A DNA stretch of 64,000 bases, taken from NCBI GenBank assembly GCA_965117025.1, contig OZ220746.1, forward strand, positions 1,736,001-1,800,000. Reading direction: 5' to 3'. A program made the translations under genes and the position numbers. Every line of letters starts with the position of its first letter. Within the stretch, counting starts at the first letter, position 1. Source of the DNA: VXPQ01 sp965117025. Lineage in GTDB: Bacteria; Bacteroidota; Rhodothermia; Rhodothermales; VXPQ01. The notes under the pieces are model-generated. The model made no database searches, was not told the DNA's origin, and saw only the letters and a program-made list of their open reading frames with translations. Below, one piece after another: positions 17,289-25,254 of this stretch.

Positions 17289-18170
17289 TCAAGCCCGCGC
17301 CAGCCCGTTTTCCGTGAGATACGCAAAACTTTGCGCGGCGGCCTCGAACATGTCGGTCTCGCAGTCGTCCATTTCCACGATCATCCACTCTATATGGCCT
17401 CTGCCTGCCTCCGCAATCGCCGGGAAATCCTGCAGGCCGCTTCCCGCCGCCACCATGGGTCCTTCGGTGGAGAGCACCGTCGCGTCCTTGATGTGCAGCA
17501 GCGGAGCGTGCGCGCCGAAATCCCGGACTACCTCTGCAGGATCAAGACCTGCCACCTTGGCCCAGTAGGTGTCTATCTCGAAGAAAATTCCAGGGTCGAT
17601 CAGGGGTCTGATTTCATAGAACGGAAGTACCCCATCCTCGATCGGTTCGAATTCCCACCAGTGATTGTGCAGCCCGAATTGCAGGCCGTTCGTCTGGCAG
17701 AAGGCATAGGCCTCGTTATAGATGTCGGCCAGTTCCTTAATGCCGTCCATTGTCTGGTACCGCTCGTCCTCGGGCCATCCATGCCACACCATGAGGTCAC
17801 AGTCGTAGACCTCGGCGGCCTCCAGCACGGCAGCCTGATGCTCTGCTGTCGGAATCTCTACATGCACCGAGAACACGCTTAGCCCCGTGTCCTTGAGTAA
17901 TGTAGCTGCCTGCGCCACAGTCATTCCCTCCGGCCAGAAGCCCGTTTCCACCGCGGTATAGCCCATCTCGGCGACACGGCCGAGTGCGGCGGCTGCATCC
18001 ACCTCAATAGCGTCCCGCACCGTGTACAACTGGAGTCCGATTCTGGGCAGGGGCGGCTCGGCTGCAACGGGCTCCGTGTACGGCTCGGGGGTTTCCTGGC
18101 AACCACCCACAGCGATGCCGGCGGCGGCTGCGCCCAGCGTTTTCAAAAAAGTTCGGCGTGTATTTTCCAT
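17289..18170 (-). CDS. Tat-exported sugar phosphate isomerase/epimerase-like protein
   Basis: A 293-residue TIM-barrel protein of the AP-endonuclease-2/xylose isomerase-like family. The N-terminus RRTFLKTLGAAAAGIAVGGC is a Tat signal with a lipobox cysteine, so the protein is probably a periplasmic lipoprotein. Barrel landmarks are IGLQLYTVRD, FSVHVE, FGLHNHWWEFEP and FFEIDTYWAKVAG, the last three carrying likely metal ligands (His, Glu, Asp). Substrate unknown. A 31-bp promoter sequence 51 bp upstream of its start is repeated ahead of the next gene, so the two should be expressed together. Confidence 0.8.
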   Translation of the reverse strand: MENTRRTFLKTLGAAAAGIAVGGCQETPEPYTEPVAAEPPLPRIGLQLYTVRDAIEVDAAAALGRVAEMGYTAVETGFWPEGMTVAQAATLLKDTGLSVFSVHVEIPTAEHQAAVLEAAEVYDCDLMVWHGWPEDERYQTMDGIKELADIYNEAYAFCQTNGLQFGLHNHWWEFEPIEDGVLPFYEIRPLIDPGIFFEIDTYWAKVAGLDPAEVVRDFGAHAPLLHIKDATVLSTEGPMVAAGSGLQDFPAIAEAGRGHIEWMIVEMDDCETDMFEAAAQSFAYLTENGLARA

Positions 18171-18220
18171 GGTTTTTTCTGTCCTGGTCGATACAATCAG
18201 CGTGTTTACCCTATCCTCTT

Positions 18221-18251
18221 CTAAATAAAAAAAACAGGCCGCATTAACAAT
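18221..18251 (-). promoter_or_regulatory. Duplicated 31-bp promoter, copy A (isomerase)
   Basis: Read on the minus strand it has TTGTTA, a 17-bp spacer with a run of T, then TATTTA, the geometry of a sigma-70-type promoter. It ends 51 bp before the ATG at 18170. The 31 bases are identical to 19479-19509. The shared GCGGCC in the spacer could also be a regulator site. Confidence 0.6.
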
Positions 18252-18280
18252 TGCCGTGTCCGGGGTGGGCGCCCGGGCGC

Positions 18281-19426
18281 TCAGTACCGTTCGTTCATCC
18301 AGCGGCTGATTTTCGCGTTCGCAGCGCTAATCAGCTCGATGTTCTCCTGATCAGGTCTTTCCATCTCGTCGAGCAGGCCCCGGCGTCGTGCCTTGTTGCG
18401 CTGGTAGGCGCCGCACAGATGAAAACCGACGCAGCCGGGGTTCTCGAAAAGCGCCGCTAATACCTCTGCGTACCATTCCCCGTCGTTGGGAGTGAAGCCC
18501 CCGGGGGGAGCGGGGCGCCTCAGCCCGGCCGCGTCGGCCAGCAGCACGGGCTTTCCGGTTTTCTGGTACCATTCGTCGAGATGGGTCACCGGATCACGGA
18601 AATCCTGGAATGACAGCACATCCACAAAGGGCAGTGCGGCTTCAACGACTTCCATCGCGATGGCGGCGTTGGCTTCGTACCGGTCCCCCAGAATCAAGTG
18701 GTTGGGATCGTAGCGCCGAATGGCGTCGTGCGTTGTCTGGTAGTAGGCGCGGGCCAGTTGGGTGAGCTCCTTGCGGCCCGATTCGGTTTTCAGGCGTTCG
18801 GGGTCGAAGATCGGTCCGCGCCAGGTGTTCTCGGGACGCTCGTGCACCCACGTCGGGCAGTCGCTATAGAAATATCCGATGAGATTGCGGTCTTCGCTCA
18901 GTTCGGCGCAGTGCGAGCGCGCGACGTAGTCAACCCATTCTTTCCACTGCGAACCCTGAAAGTCAAAGTGACGGGTATGCTGCTCCCACTGGTGCGATTC
19001 GGTGAAGGGCAGCAAATGGCAAAAGGGCATGCCGAGGGCCCGGTACTCGTCATTCGTGAATGGGCGAGAGTGCCTCCACTTGCGTACGGTTACTTCCTGG
19101 ACCCAGCCAACGGTGTTGAAGCCCCACTTCCTGAGATTGGGCGCCACGGACTCCCGGATCCATCGCGTGGTGCTGCCACCGTACTTGTCGCGCCAGATGT
19201 GGATGTTCTCGGGATACCGCAGGCTTGCCGGGTCAATATGGTTGAGTCCAAGCGAAAAGAAGAGTTCCCCTTCGGGTGTTATGAACCACCAGTGGCCGTC
19301 GTGCTGGCCCAGGGTGAAGAAGCCGTCGGGTTTGTTTTGGGTGGTTGTTTTGGCTTGGGTTGTTTTAACCTTGGCCGTCGCCGCGATAGCGGCATAACTG
19401 AGGAACTGGCGGCGATTCAATATCAT
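18281..19426 (-). CDS. Agarase-like TIM-barrel glycoside hydrolase, Tat-exported
   Basis: A 381-residue protein with a Tat-type start NRRQFLSYAAIAATAKV. The segment GHWWFITPEGELFFSLGLNH is typical of agarase and related GH-A clan proteins, and WGFNTVGWVQE and GYFYSDCPTW follow as barrel strands; acidic residues in LIGYFYSD and FQDFRDPVTH are candidate catalytic groups. The GH family cannot be fixed by eye. No sorting domain is present, so it is probably periplasmic. It shares a promoter sequence with the neighbouring isomerase gene, which suggests joint breakdown of an algal or plant glycan. Confidence 0.65.
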   Translation of the reverse strand: MILNRRQFLSYAAIAATAKVKTTQAKTTTQNKPDGFFTLGQHDGHWWFITPEGELFFSLGLNHIDPASLRYPENIHIWRDKYGGSTTRWIRESVAPNLRKWGFNTVGWVQEVTVRKWRHSRPFTNDEYRALGMPFCHLLPFTESHQWEQHTRHFDFQGSQWKEWVDYVARSHCAELSEDRNLIGYFYSDCPTWVHERPENTWRGPIFDPERLKTESGRKELTQLARAYYQTTHDAIRRYDPNHLILGDRYEANAAIAMEVVEAALPFVDVLSFQDFRDPVTHLDEWYQKTGKPVLLADAAGLRRPAPPGGFTPNDGEWYAEVLAALFENPGCVGFHLCGAYQRNKARRRGLLDEMERPDQENIELISAANAKISRWMNERY

Positions 19427-19478
19427 GGCTATTGGTTCGTATCCTTCTTGAGTAAATCAAATCGCTGTTCCATCTTTC

Positions 19479-19509
19479 CTAAATAAAAAAAACAGGCCGC
19501 ATTAACAAT
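19479..19509 (-). promoter_or_regulatory. Duplicated 31-bp promoter, copy B (agarase-like gene)
   Basis: Identical to 18221-18251. It lies 53 bp upstream of the ATG at 19426, almost the same distance as copy A from its gene. The sequence that follows each copy is different, so only this block is conserved. Confidence 0.6.
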
Positions 19510-19571
19510 GCTCTGCGTCCGGGATGCGTAAGGACGTGGGATAGCCGGCATTAGAAATTATTAAACATATT

Positions 19572-19618
19572 TTGTACATATATTCTATTTTCAGGTATAT
19601 CCTATCCTCTTGAGGATA
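19572..19618 (+). promoter_or_regulatory. rarA promoter with start-site palindrome
   Basis: TTGTAC (19572-19577) and TATATC (19596-19601) are 18 bp apart. Immediately after the -10 box lies a perfect 16-bp palindrome TATCCTC-TT-GAGGATA (19603-19618), at the expected transcription start, 17 bp ahead of the rarA ATG. It could be an operator or a 5' hairpin. Confidence 0.4.
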
Positions 19619-19634
19619 CCTTTCCTCCCCTCCC

Positions 19635-21005
19635 ATGCCCGACTTGTTCAAGGAAGCCGCTCACCGGTATCTGGCGCGGAACGCCCCGCTGGCGGACCGC
19701 ATGCGCCCTCGCACGCTGGACGAATTCGTCGGGCAGGAACACATCCTCGGACCGGGCCGGCTCCTGCGCCGGGCCATTCAGGCGGATCGCATCACATCCG
19801 TGATTTTCTATGGCCCACCGGGCAGCGGCAAGACCACGCTGGCCCGCATCATCGCCAACACCACCGAGGCGCATTTCACCTCACTCAATGCGGTGTTGTC
19901 CGGGGTCAAGGACATTCGCGAGGCGATCGGGGATGCAAGGGCCCGGCTGGAGCAGTATCAACAGCGGACGATCCTGTTCATCGACGAGGTGCACCGGTTC
20001 AACAAGTCGCAACAGGATGCGCTCCTGCCGCATGTCGAGAACGGCACGGTGGTGCTGATCGGGGCCACGACGGAAAATCCGTATTTCGAGGTCATCAAGG
20101 CGCTCGTGAGCCGGTCCCGCATCTTCGAGTTGCGGACGCTGGACGAACCGGCGCTGCGGCAGATCGCCCTCCATGCGCTCGAGGATAAGGAGCGCGGGTA
20201 CGGCAGCGCTGAGGTGCAGGTCGAGCCGGAGGCCCTCGAGCATCTGATCGACACGGCCAACGGCGATGCCCGTTCGGTGCTGAATGCGCTGGAACTGGCC
20301 GTGGAGACGACCGCTCCAGACGATGCGGGCGCCATTCGGATCGGTCTGGCCGTGGCGGAGGAAAGCATCCAGCGGCGCGCCGTGCTGTACGACAAGGAGG
20401 GCGACGTACACTACGACACGATCAGCGCATTCATCAAGAGCCTTCGAGGGTCCGATCCCGATGCGGCCCTGTACTGGATGGCGAAAATGATTTACGCCGG
20501 AGAAGACCCCCGTTTCATCATTCGCCGCATGTTCATCTTCGCGGCGGAGGACATCGGGCTGGCGGATCCCCGCGCGCTTCAGATGGTGTCCGCCACGGCG
20601 CATGGGTTCGACTATGTGGGACTGCCCGAAGGACAATTCATGCTATCCGAGTGCTGCCTGTATCTGGCTACCGCACCCAAGGGCAATTCCACCATGTCGT
20701 ATTTCAGCGCGCTCGCCCATGTCCGGCAGGAACGGTCCGACGACGTGCCGAATCACCTGAAGGACGCCAGCCGGGACAAGGAGGGCTTCGGCCACGGGAA
20801 GGGCTACAAGTACCCCCATGCGTTCCAGGAGCACTATGTGCCTCAGCAGTATCTGCCCGACGAAATGCGGGGCACGTATTTTTACGAGCCCGGAGAGATC
20901 GGATACGAGGCGGAGGTGGCCCGCCGCATGGAGGAACTCCGGCGCCGCGACGCCGAAGAGGAACTCGAACGCCGCGTACGGAGATATGCGGAAGGGGAGG
21001 AATGA
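19635..21005 (+). CDS. rarA: Replication-associated recombination protein A (AAA+ ATPase)
   Basis: A 456-residue AAA+ clamp-loader-like ATPase (RarA/MgsA/WRNIP1 family) that acts at stalled replication forks. Walker A is GPPGSGKTT (60-68), Walker B ILFIDEVHRFNK (about 113-124), and sensor GATTENPYFEV follows. The C-terminal family motif AALYWMAKMIYAGEDPRFIIRRM and the closing YKYPHAFQEHYVPQQYLP are both present, so the protein is full length. Neighbouring downstream genes on the same strand are a kinase/HIRAN cassette and may borrow its promoter. Confidence 0.96.
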   Translation: MPDLFKEAAHRYLARNAPLADRMRPRTLDEFVGQEHILGPGRLLRRAIQADRITSVIFYGPPGSGKTTLARIIANTTEAHFTSLNAVLSGVKDIREAIGDARARLEQYQQRTILFIDEVHRFNKSQQDALLPHVENGTVVLIGATTENPYFEVIKALVSRSRIFELRTLDEPALRQIALHALEDKERGYGSAEVQVEPEALEHLIDTANGDARSVLNALELAVETTAPDDAGAIRIGLAVAEESIQRRAVLYDKEGDVHYDTISAFIKSLRGSDPDAALYWMAKMIYAGEDPRFIIRRMFIFAAEDIGLADPRALQMVSATAHGFDYVGLPEGQFMLSECCLYLATAPKGNSTMSYFSALAHVRQERSDDVPNHLKDASRDKEGFGHGKGYKYPHAFQEHYVPQQYLPDEMRGTYFYEPGEIGYEAEVARRMEELRRRDAEEELERRVRRYAEGEE

Positions 21006-21082
21006 GAAGCCTGCGAATTTGCAGGAACGTTTGGAAACAGTTGCGGATACAGATTTCTTTGCAACCATGACTCCCTTGCTCC

Positions 21083-21970
21083 ATGTCTGAATTTTATCCC
21101 ATCGTTACCATAGAGCCGGAATGGGTGTTCGGAGACGAAGATATGGGTAGCAAGGAAAAATTCTGGTACTTCCCGAGGGAAGGAGAGACACCGTGGCTTT
21201 TCAAATATCCTCAAGAGGGTACGGGGCAGCATTGGGCCGAGAAGATCGCTGCCGAAGTCGCGGACCGTTTACGCATTTTGCATGCCAAGGTGGAATTGGC
21301 CGAGTTTCAGAATGTGCGCGGGTCGGTAACAGAGTCCTTTGCTCGCGGAGGACGCGTGCTGATTCATGGTAATGAGTTATTGGCTATGATGATGTCCGAT
21401 TATAATCCGGAAATGAAATTTCACCAGTCGGCTCATACGCTTGAACACATATGGCAGGCATTAGAACCCGTTTCACGGACTTCCAATAAACAAACCCAAC
21501 GTCTATTTGCTGAGTATATAGTGCTGGATGCAGTGATCGGCAATACGGATCGCCACCATGAAAACTGGGGCTTACAACTACGCCAGCGGGGAGAAAATCA
21601 CTGGGATATATCTCTGGCTCCCTCCTTCGATCATGCCTCTTCGCTGGGTAGAGAATTGCGGGATGAGAAGCGTGATCGGTTTATGGCCGAAGATCGCATA
21701 GGGCACTATGCGGAAAAGGGCCGCGGGGGAATCTATTGGTCCGTGGATGAGCGGTGGGGTCCGAGCCCCCTGGCATTGGTGCGTCAGGCCGCTCACAAGT
21801 GCCCGGACCTTTTCCGACCGGCGCTCGCGAAACTGAACAAGTTGGATGAGGGTTCTTTACGCAACGTAATCGACCGCGTACCTTCCGATTGGATGTCGCC
21901 ATCGGCTCGAAAGTTCGCTATGGCATTGATATGCTATAACCTTGAGCAATTAAGGAAACTGGATACATGA
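21083..21970 (+). CDS. HipA-like Ser/Thr kinase core lacking the N-terminal subdomain
   Basis: A 295-residue protein kinase of the HipA/CtkA type. Visible catalytic features are a candidate ATP lysine Lys41 (PWLFKYP), the catalytic loop GNTDRHHEN with Asp156 and Asn161, and the metal-binding Asp183 in SFDHASSLG. It lacks the N1 subdomain that precedes the kinase core in HipA; a matching domain seems to be supplied by the next gene, which overlaps it by ATGA. HipA-type toxins phosphorylate aminoacyl-tRNA synthetases; the target here is unknown. The DNA is A+T-richer than rarA upstream. Confidence 0.72.
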   Translation: MSEFYPIVTIEPEWVFGDEDMGSKEKFWYFPREGETPWLFKYPQEGTGQHWAEKIAAEVADRLRILHAKVELAEFQNVRGSVTESFARGGRVLIHGNELLAMMMSDYNPEMKFHQSAHTLEHIWQALEPVSRTSNKQTQRLFAEYIVLDAVIGNTDRHHENWGLQLRQRGENHWDISLAPSFDHASSLGRELRDEKRDRFMAEDRIGHYAEKGRGGIYWSVDERWGPSPLALVRQAAHKCPDLFRPALAKLNKLDEGSLRNVIDRVPSDWMSPSARKFAMALICYNLEQLRKLDT

Positions 21971-22728
21971 GTGAAAAAACCCTGTTTCTCGCTTGGCAGG
22001 ACAAAAGTCGTAGTCGCCAATGGTTTCCGATTGGCCGCCTGGATGCGGATGTCGATCGCTCCGAGTACCATTTTTGCTATACAGGCGGCGCCCTGCGGGC
22101 GCAAGAGGAAGCGAATTTTCTTCCCCTGCCGGCGTTTCCAGAATTGAAGAAAGGGTATAAGTCTCCAGAATTGTTTTACCCGTTCCAAAACCGGGTTATG
22201 AAGCCTAACCGACCAGATTTCCGCGAACACATTGAACGTTTGGGGTTGTCCGAAAATTCCAACCCTGACCCTTTTGACATTTTATCGGTCAGTGGTGGCC
22301 AGCGAACCACGGATTTTTACGAGGTTTTTCCAAAAATTGAGAAGAATGCCGAGGGCGGTTTCACTGCCCGCTTTTTTCTGCATGGCTGGCGACACGCCAA
22401 CGAAGCTGCCCAAAACCGCCTTGCCCGATTGGAGCCCGGCGAAGAACTTTACGTGGCCCTGGATCTGAACAATCCGGTCGCCAAGGTGGACGTGCAGTTC
22501 CAAACACAGGACCATCACATGATCGGTTGGGCGCCGCGCTATCTGGTGTCGGATCTTGCGCAAGCCATTGCCGAGTCGCCTGGGGAATATGCGGCGAAGG
22601 TAGTCCGCATCAATCCTGCCCCGGCCCCCATGAAACAGCGGGTTCTGATCGAACTGCGCGGCAACCTCGGCGAACATGAGCCGATGAGCAGCGAAGATTT
22701 TCGCCCGTTGGTCGAGGCAGCAGGATAA
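21967..22728 (+). CDS. HipA N-subdomain-like plus HIRAN domain protein
   Basis: A 253-residue protein in two parts. Residues about 5-95 (FPIGRL, CYTGGALRAQEEANFLPLPAFP, YPFQNRVM) resemble the N-terminal subdomain of HipA-like kinases. Residues about 130-205 match a HIRAN domain: RLEPGEELYVALDLNNPVAK and MIGWAPRYLVSDLAQAI. HIRAN domains bind DNA ends or stalled forks in eukaryotic HLTF. The start overlaps the kinase stop, which implies equal synthesis and a complex. It may be the cognate regulator or antitoxin of the kinase; that role is inference. Confidence 0.65.
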   Translation: MSEKTLFLAWQDKSRSRQWFPIGRLDADVDRSEYHFCYTGGALRAQEEANFLPLPAFPELKKGYKSPELFYPFQNRVMKPNRPDFREHIERLGLSENSNPDPFDILSVSGGQRTTDFYEVFPKIEKNAEGGFTARFFLHGWRHANEAAQNRLARLEPGEELYVALDLNNPVAKVDVQFQTQDHHMIGWAPRYLVSDLAQAIAESPGEYAAKVVRINPAPAPMKQRVLIELRGNLGEHEPMSSEDFRPLVEAAG

Positions 22729-22773
22729 GCAGATCAAGCCCCATGTTTTGCGCCTTATCAAGGACGAAACGTC

Positions 22774-22956
22774 ATGAAAGACCAGTCTGAACCCAAGCGC
22801 AAGCGTGGCCGCCCGGTCAAGTACACTATGCCGGAACCGATCCCCGACACGGCGGAAAACATCGCAAAGGCGATCCTTTCGACTCCGCCGAAAAAGACGC
22901 ATGAATGGAAATTCATACGGCACTTCGAAGACGATACAGAGGAATTTGAAGGGTAA
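22774..22956 (+). CDS. Small basic AT-hook-like protein
   Basis: A 60-residue protein with a basic start KRKRGRPVKYTMPEP, in which RGRP is an AT-hook core for minor-groove DNA binding, then a predicted helix (TAENIAKAILSTPPKK) and an acidic tail. It lies 45 bp after the HIRAN gene and one base before the membrane protein gene. I do not recognise a named family. Third member of the kinase cassette; a DNA-binding regulator or antitoxin component is possible. Confidence 0.55.
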   Translation: MKDQSEPKRKRGRPVKYTMPEPIPDTAENIAKAILSTPPKKTHEWKFIRHFEDDTEEFEG

Positions 22957-22957
22957 C

Positions 22958-23251
22958 ATGAAAGGGGACAACAGGCCGTATTGGCAATTAGCGGGTGTTG
23001 TATTATTTATAGCGCTTATTGACTTGATCACTGGCGGAGATCAATTATCTACGTTTGTTAAATTTATGCTTTGGGCTGCTGTTGCAGTGGTCCTATATGG
23101 AATCATAATCCCCTTCTTATGGAAAATGGTATTGAAGCCTATTGCAGTAGAAGGGATTACCAGGGGACTAATGCCACTCATTAGGGGATTTTTGCGAGGG
23201 ATCATCACGTTTTTTAATCTCATTAGTGCTTCAAGAAATAAGTCCGAATAA
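22958..23251 (+). CDS. Small membrane protein of the kinase/HIRAN cassette
   Basis: A 97-residue protein with two strong hydrophobic stretches (about 8-25 and 32-55) and a third weaker, amphipathic region, so probably two or three helices. The ATG is one base after the stop of the 60-residue gene, a tight operon arrangement. Codon use is distinctly A+T-rich compared with the surrounding chromosome, more so than in the kinase gene. No family is recognised. In a defence cassette such a protein could be a membrane effector, but nothing in the sequence shows activity. Confidence 0.5.
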   Translation: MKGDNRPYWQLAGVVLFIALIDLITGGDQLSTFVKFMLWAAVAVVLYGIIIPFLWKMVLKPIAVEGITRGLMPLIRGFLRGIITFFNLISASRNKSE

Positions 23252-23320
23252 TGCTGGCCTCCGGCACTTTCGTATATAATTCCCTGTCCGATCAGTACGA
23301 ACCACCTCCGGTCATATCCA

Positions 23321-24652
23321 TCACGACATCCACGTTGCGATTTCGGGAAACAGGATCACCAGAAGCAGGCCCACTGCCTGGATCCCTATGAAAGGAACGG
23401 CTCCGCGATAAATCTGTGTCGTGGTGATGGCAGGAGGCGCCACGCCGCGCAGGTAGAACAGCGCAAACCCGAAGGGTGGAGTCAGGAAGGACATTTGCAG
23501 GTTCATGGCGATCATGACGCCGAACCATACGAGGTCCACGCCCAGCAGCGCCGCCGCCGGGGCAATCAGGGGCACGATGATGAATGCGATCTCGAAGAAG
23601 TCGATGAAGAAGCCGAGCAGGAAGATCACGAGATTCGCAACCAGAATCAGCCCGATAACTCCTCCCGGCAGCGTGGTAAGCAACTCCTCGATCCACAGGT
23701 CGCCGTTCAGCCCGATGAATACGAGCGAAAAAGCCCGGGCGCCGACCAGAAGAATCATGATCATGGCGGTCAGCTTGGCCGTCTCCTTCATGGTTTCCCG
23801 GAGAGACGTCAGGGTGAGCCGGCGGTTGACGGCGGCGAGGATCAATGCCCCCAGCGCGCCCAGCGCCCCGGCTTCGGTCGGCGTAGCGACGCCGGCGAAG
23901 ATGCTGCCGAGCACCACGATGATGAGCAGCAGCGGGGGCAGCATGACGAGGGCCACCCGGCGGATCAATTCCTTGTGGGGCAAGCTGCGTTCCTCCGCAG
24001 GGAGGGCCGGCGCGGTGTCCGGTTTGAAAAAGGCCACGCCCGCCGCATAGAGCGCAAACAGCCCGGCCAGCAGCAAGCCGGGGACCAGCGCGCCCAGAAA
24101 CAGTTCGCCCACGGAAACCCGGCCCGCCACGCTCAACTGGTCCGCAAGGACGATGAGCACGATACTGGGGGGAATGATCTGTCCCAGCGTACCCGATGCG
24201 GAAATCACGCCGGCGGACAGTTCGTGCGAGTAGCCGTAGCGCATCATGACCGGCAGGGAAATGACGCCCATCGCCACGACCGACGCCCCGACCACGCCCG
24301 TCGCTGCGGCAAGCAGCGCCCCCACGAACACCACCGCAATGGCCAGCCCGCCGCGTATGCGCCCGAACAACAGCCCGATGGTCTGGAGCAGGTCTTCCGC
24401 CAGACGCGACTTTTCCAGCATCGCGCCCATAAAGATGAAATACGGCACGGCCAGCAACAGCGTGTTCGACATCACGTCGAAAATGCGGTCCGGCATGGCC
24501 AGCAGAAGGTGCCAACTGAAATAGCCCAGTTCGATGCCGACGAAGGCGAAAATGAGGGCGGTGCCTCCAAGCGCGAAGGCGACGGGAAAACCCGAGAAGA
24601 TGAGGATCAATGCCCCGGCGAACATGAGGGGCCCCAACCAGTCGCCCATCAT
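23321..24652 (-). CDS. dctM: TRAP transporter large permease
   Basis: A 443-residue, roughly 12-helix DctM subunit, the Na+-coupled transport channel of a TRAP uptake system. LLAVPYFIFMGAMLEKS, GTLGQIIPPSIVLIVLAD and VMIAMNLQMSFLTPPFGFALFY are family landmarks. I chose the ATG at 24652 because it overlaps the dctQ stop as ATGA; a second ATG follows at once at 24649. Last gene of a four-gene operon with dctQ and two binding proteins. The substrate is set by the binding proteins. Confidence 0.95.
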   Translation of the reverse strand: MMGDWLGPLMFAGALILIFSGFPVAFALGGTALIFAFVGIELGYFSWHLLLAMPDRIFDVMSNTLLLAVPYFIFMGAMLEKSRLAEDLLQTIGLLFGRIRGGLAIAVVFVGALLAAATGVVGASVVAMGVISLPVMMRYGYSHELSAGVISASGTLGQIIPPSIVLIVLADQLSVAGRVSVGELFLGALVPGLLLAGLFALYAAGVAFFKPDTAPALPAEERSLPHKELIRRVALVMLPPLLLIIVVLGSIFAGVATPTEAGALGALGALILAAVNRRLTLTSLRETMKETAKLTAMIMILLVGARAFSLVFIGLNGDLWIEELLTTLPGGVIGLILVANLVIFLLGFFIDFFEIAFIIVPLIAPAAALLGVDLVWFGVMIAMNLQMSFLTPPFGFALFYLRGVAPPAITTTQIYRGAVPFIGIQAVGLLLVILFPEIATWMS

Positions 24653-25227
24653 ATGCCTCCTTGCGATTTCCCGGAGTTGTCCGGAGCGTGACCCGGAATA
24701 TCTTCTGCGGCCGGGTCGCGCAGGAACGCGATTTGCTTGATAGCGAGGCTGGCTCCCTGTAAGAACAGGAGAACGAACGCTATGGGGATGACCGTCTTGA
24801 TCGGATAACGGGGCAAGCCGCCCGGATCGGGCGAGACTTCCAGGACCGCCCACGAGTTATGCACCGTGGGCCAGGATGTCCAGATCACGAGGATACAGAA
24901 AGGCAGCAGGAAGAGCAGGGCGCCGCCCAGGTTCACCCAGGCGCGTCCCCGGGGCGTCAGGCGCATGAACAGCACATCCACGCGCACATGGGCGTTGTGC
25001 TTCAGGGTATAGGCGGCGCCCAACAGAAAGATCAGGCTGTACATATACCACTGCAGCTCGATATAGGTGTTCGAACTCAGGCCCAGGCCTGTGAAGCGAT
25101 CGAGATACCGCACGAGCGCATTATAGGCGCCGACTCCCACCATGACGAGCGTCAGCCAGTACACGGCTCGACCAATCCACTCATTGGTTCGGTCGATACG
25201 ATGTGCGATGCGAAGCAGCGTGCGCAT
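24649..25227 (-). CDS. dctQ: TRAP transporter small permease
   Basis: A 192-residue, four-helix DctQ subunit that bridges the large permease and the periplasmic binding protein. The helix pattern is regular: WIGRAVYWLTLVMVGVGAYN, IELQWYMYSLIFLLGAAYTL with the conserved E-x-Q-W, then two more. The segment NAHVRVDVLF after the second helix is a family signature. It overlaps dctM by ATGA and follows the first binding-protein gene by 27 bp. The C-terminal tail is longer and more polar than usual. Confidence 0.93.
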   Translation of the reverse strand: MRTLLRIAHRIDRTNEWIGRAVYWLTLVMVGVGAYNALVRYLDRFTGLGLSSNTYIELQWYMYSLIFLLGAAYTLKHNAHVRVDVLFMRLTPRGRAWVNLGGALLFLLPFCILVIWTSWPTVHNSWAVLEVSPDPGGLPRYPIKTVIPIAFVLLFLQGASLAIKQIAFLRDPAAEDIPGHAPDNSGKSQGGI

Positions 25228-25254
25228 GATGGATGCGGCCCTTCCTGAAAGTTC

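Noticed and set aside
23495..24691. 398-codon plus-strand frame opposite dctM
   Set aside because: Highly polar Gln/Asp/His-rich sequence, the mirror image of a hydrophobic permease; not a gene.
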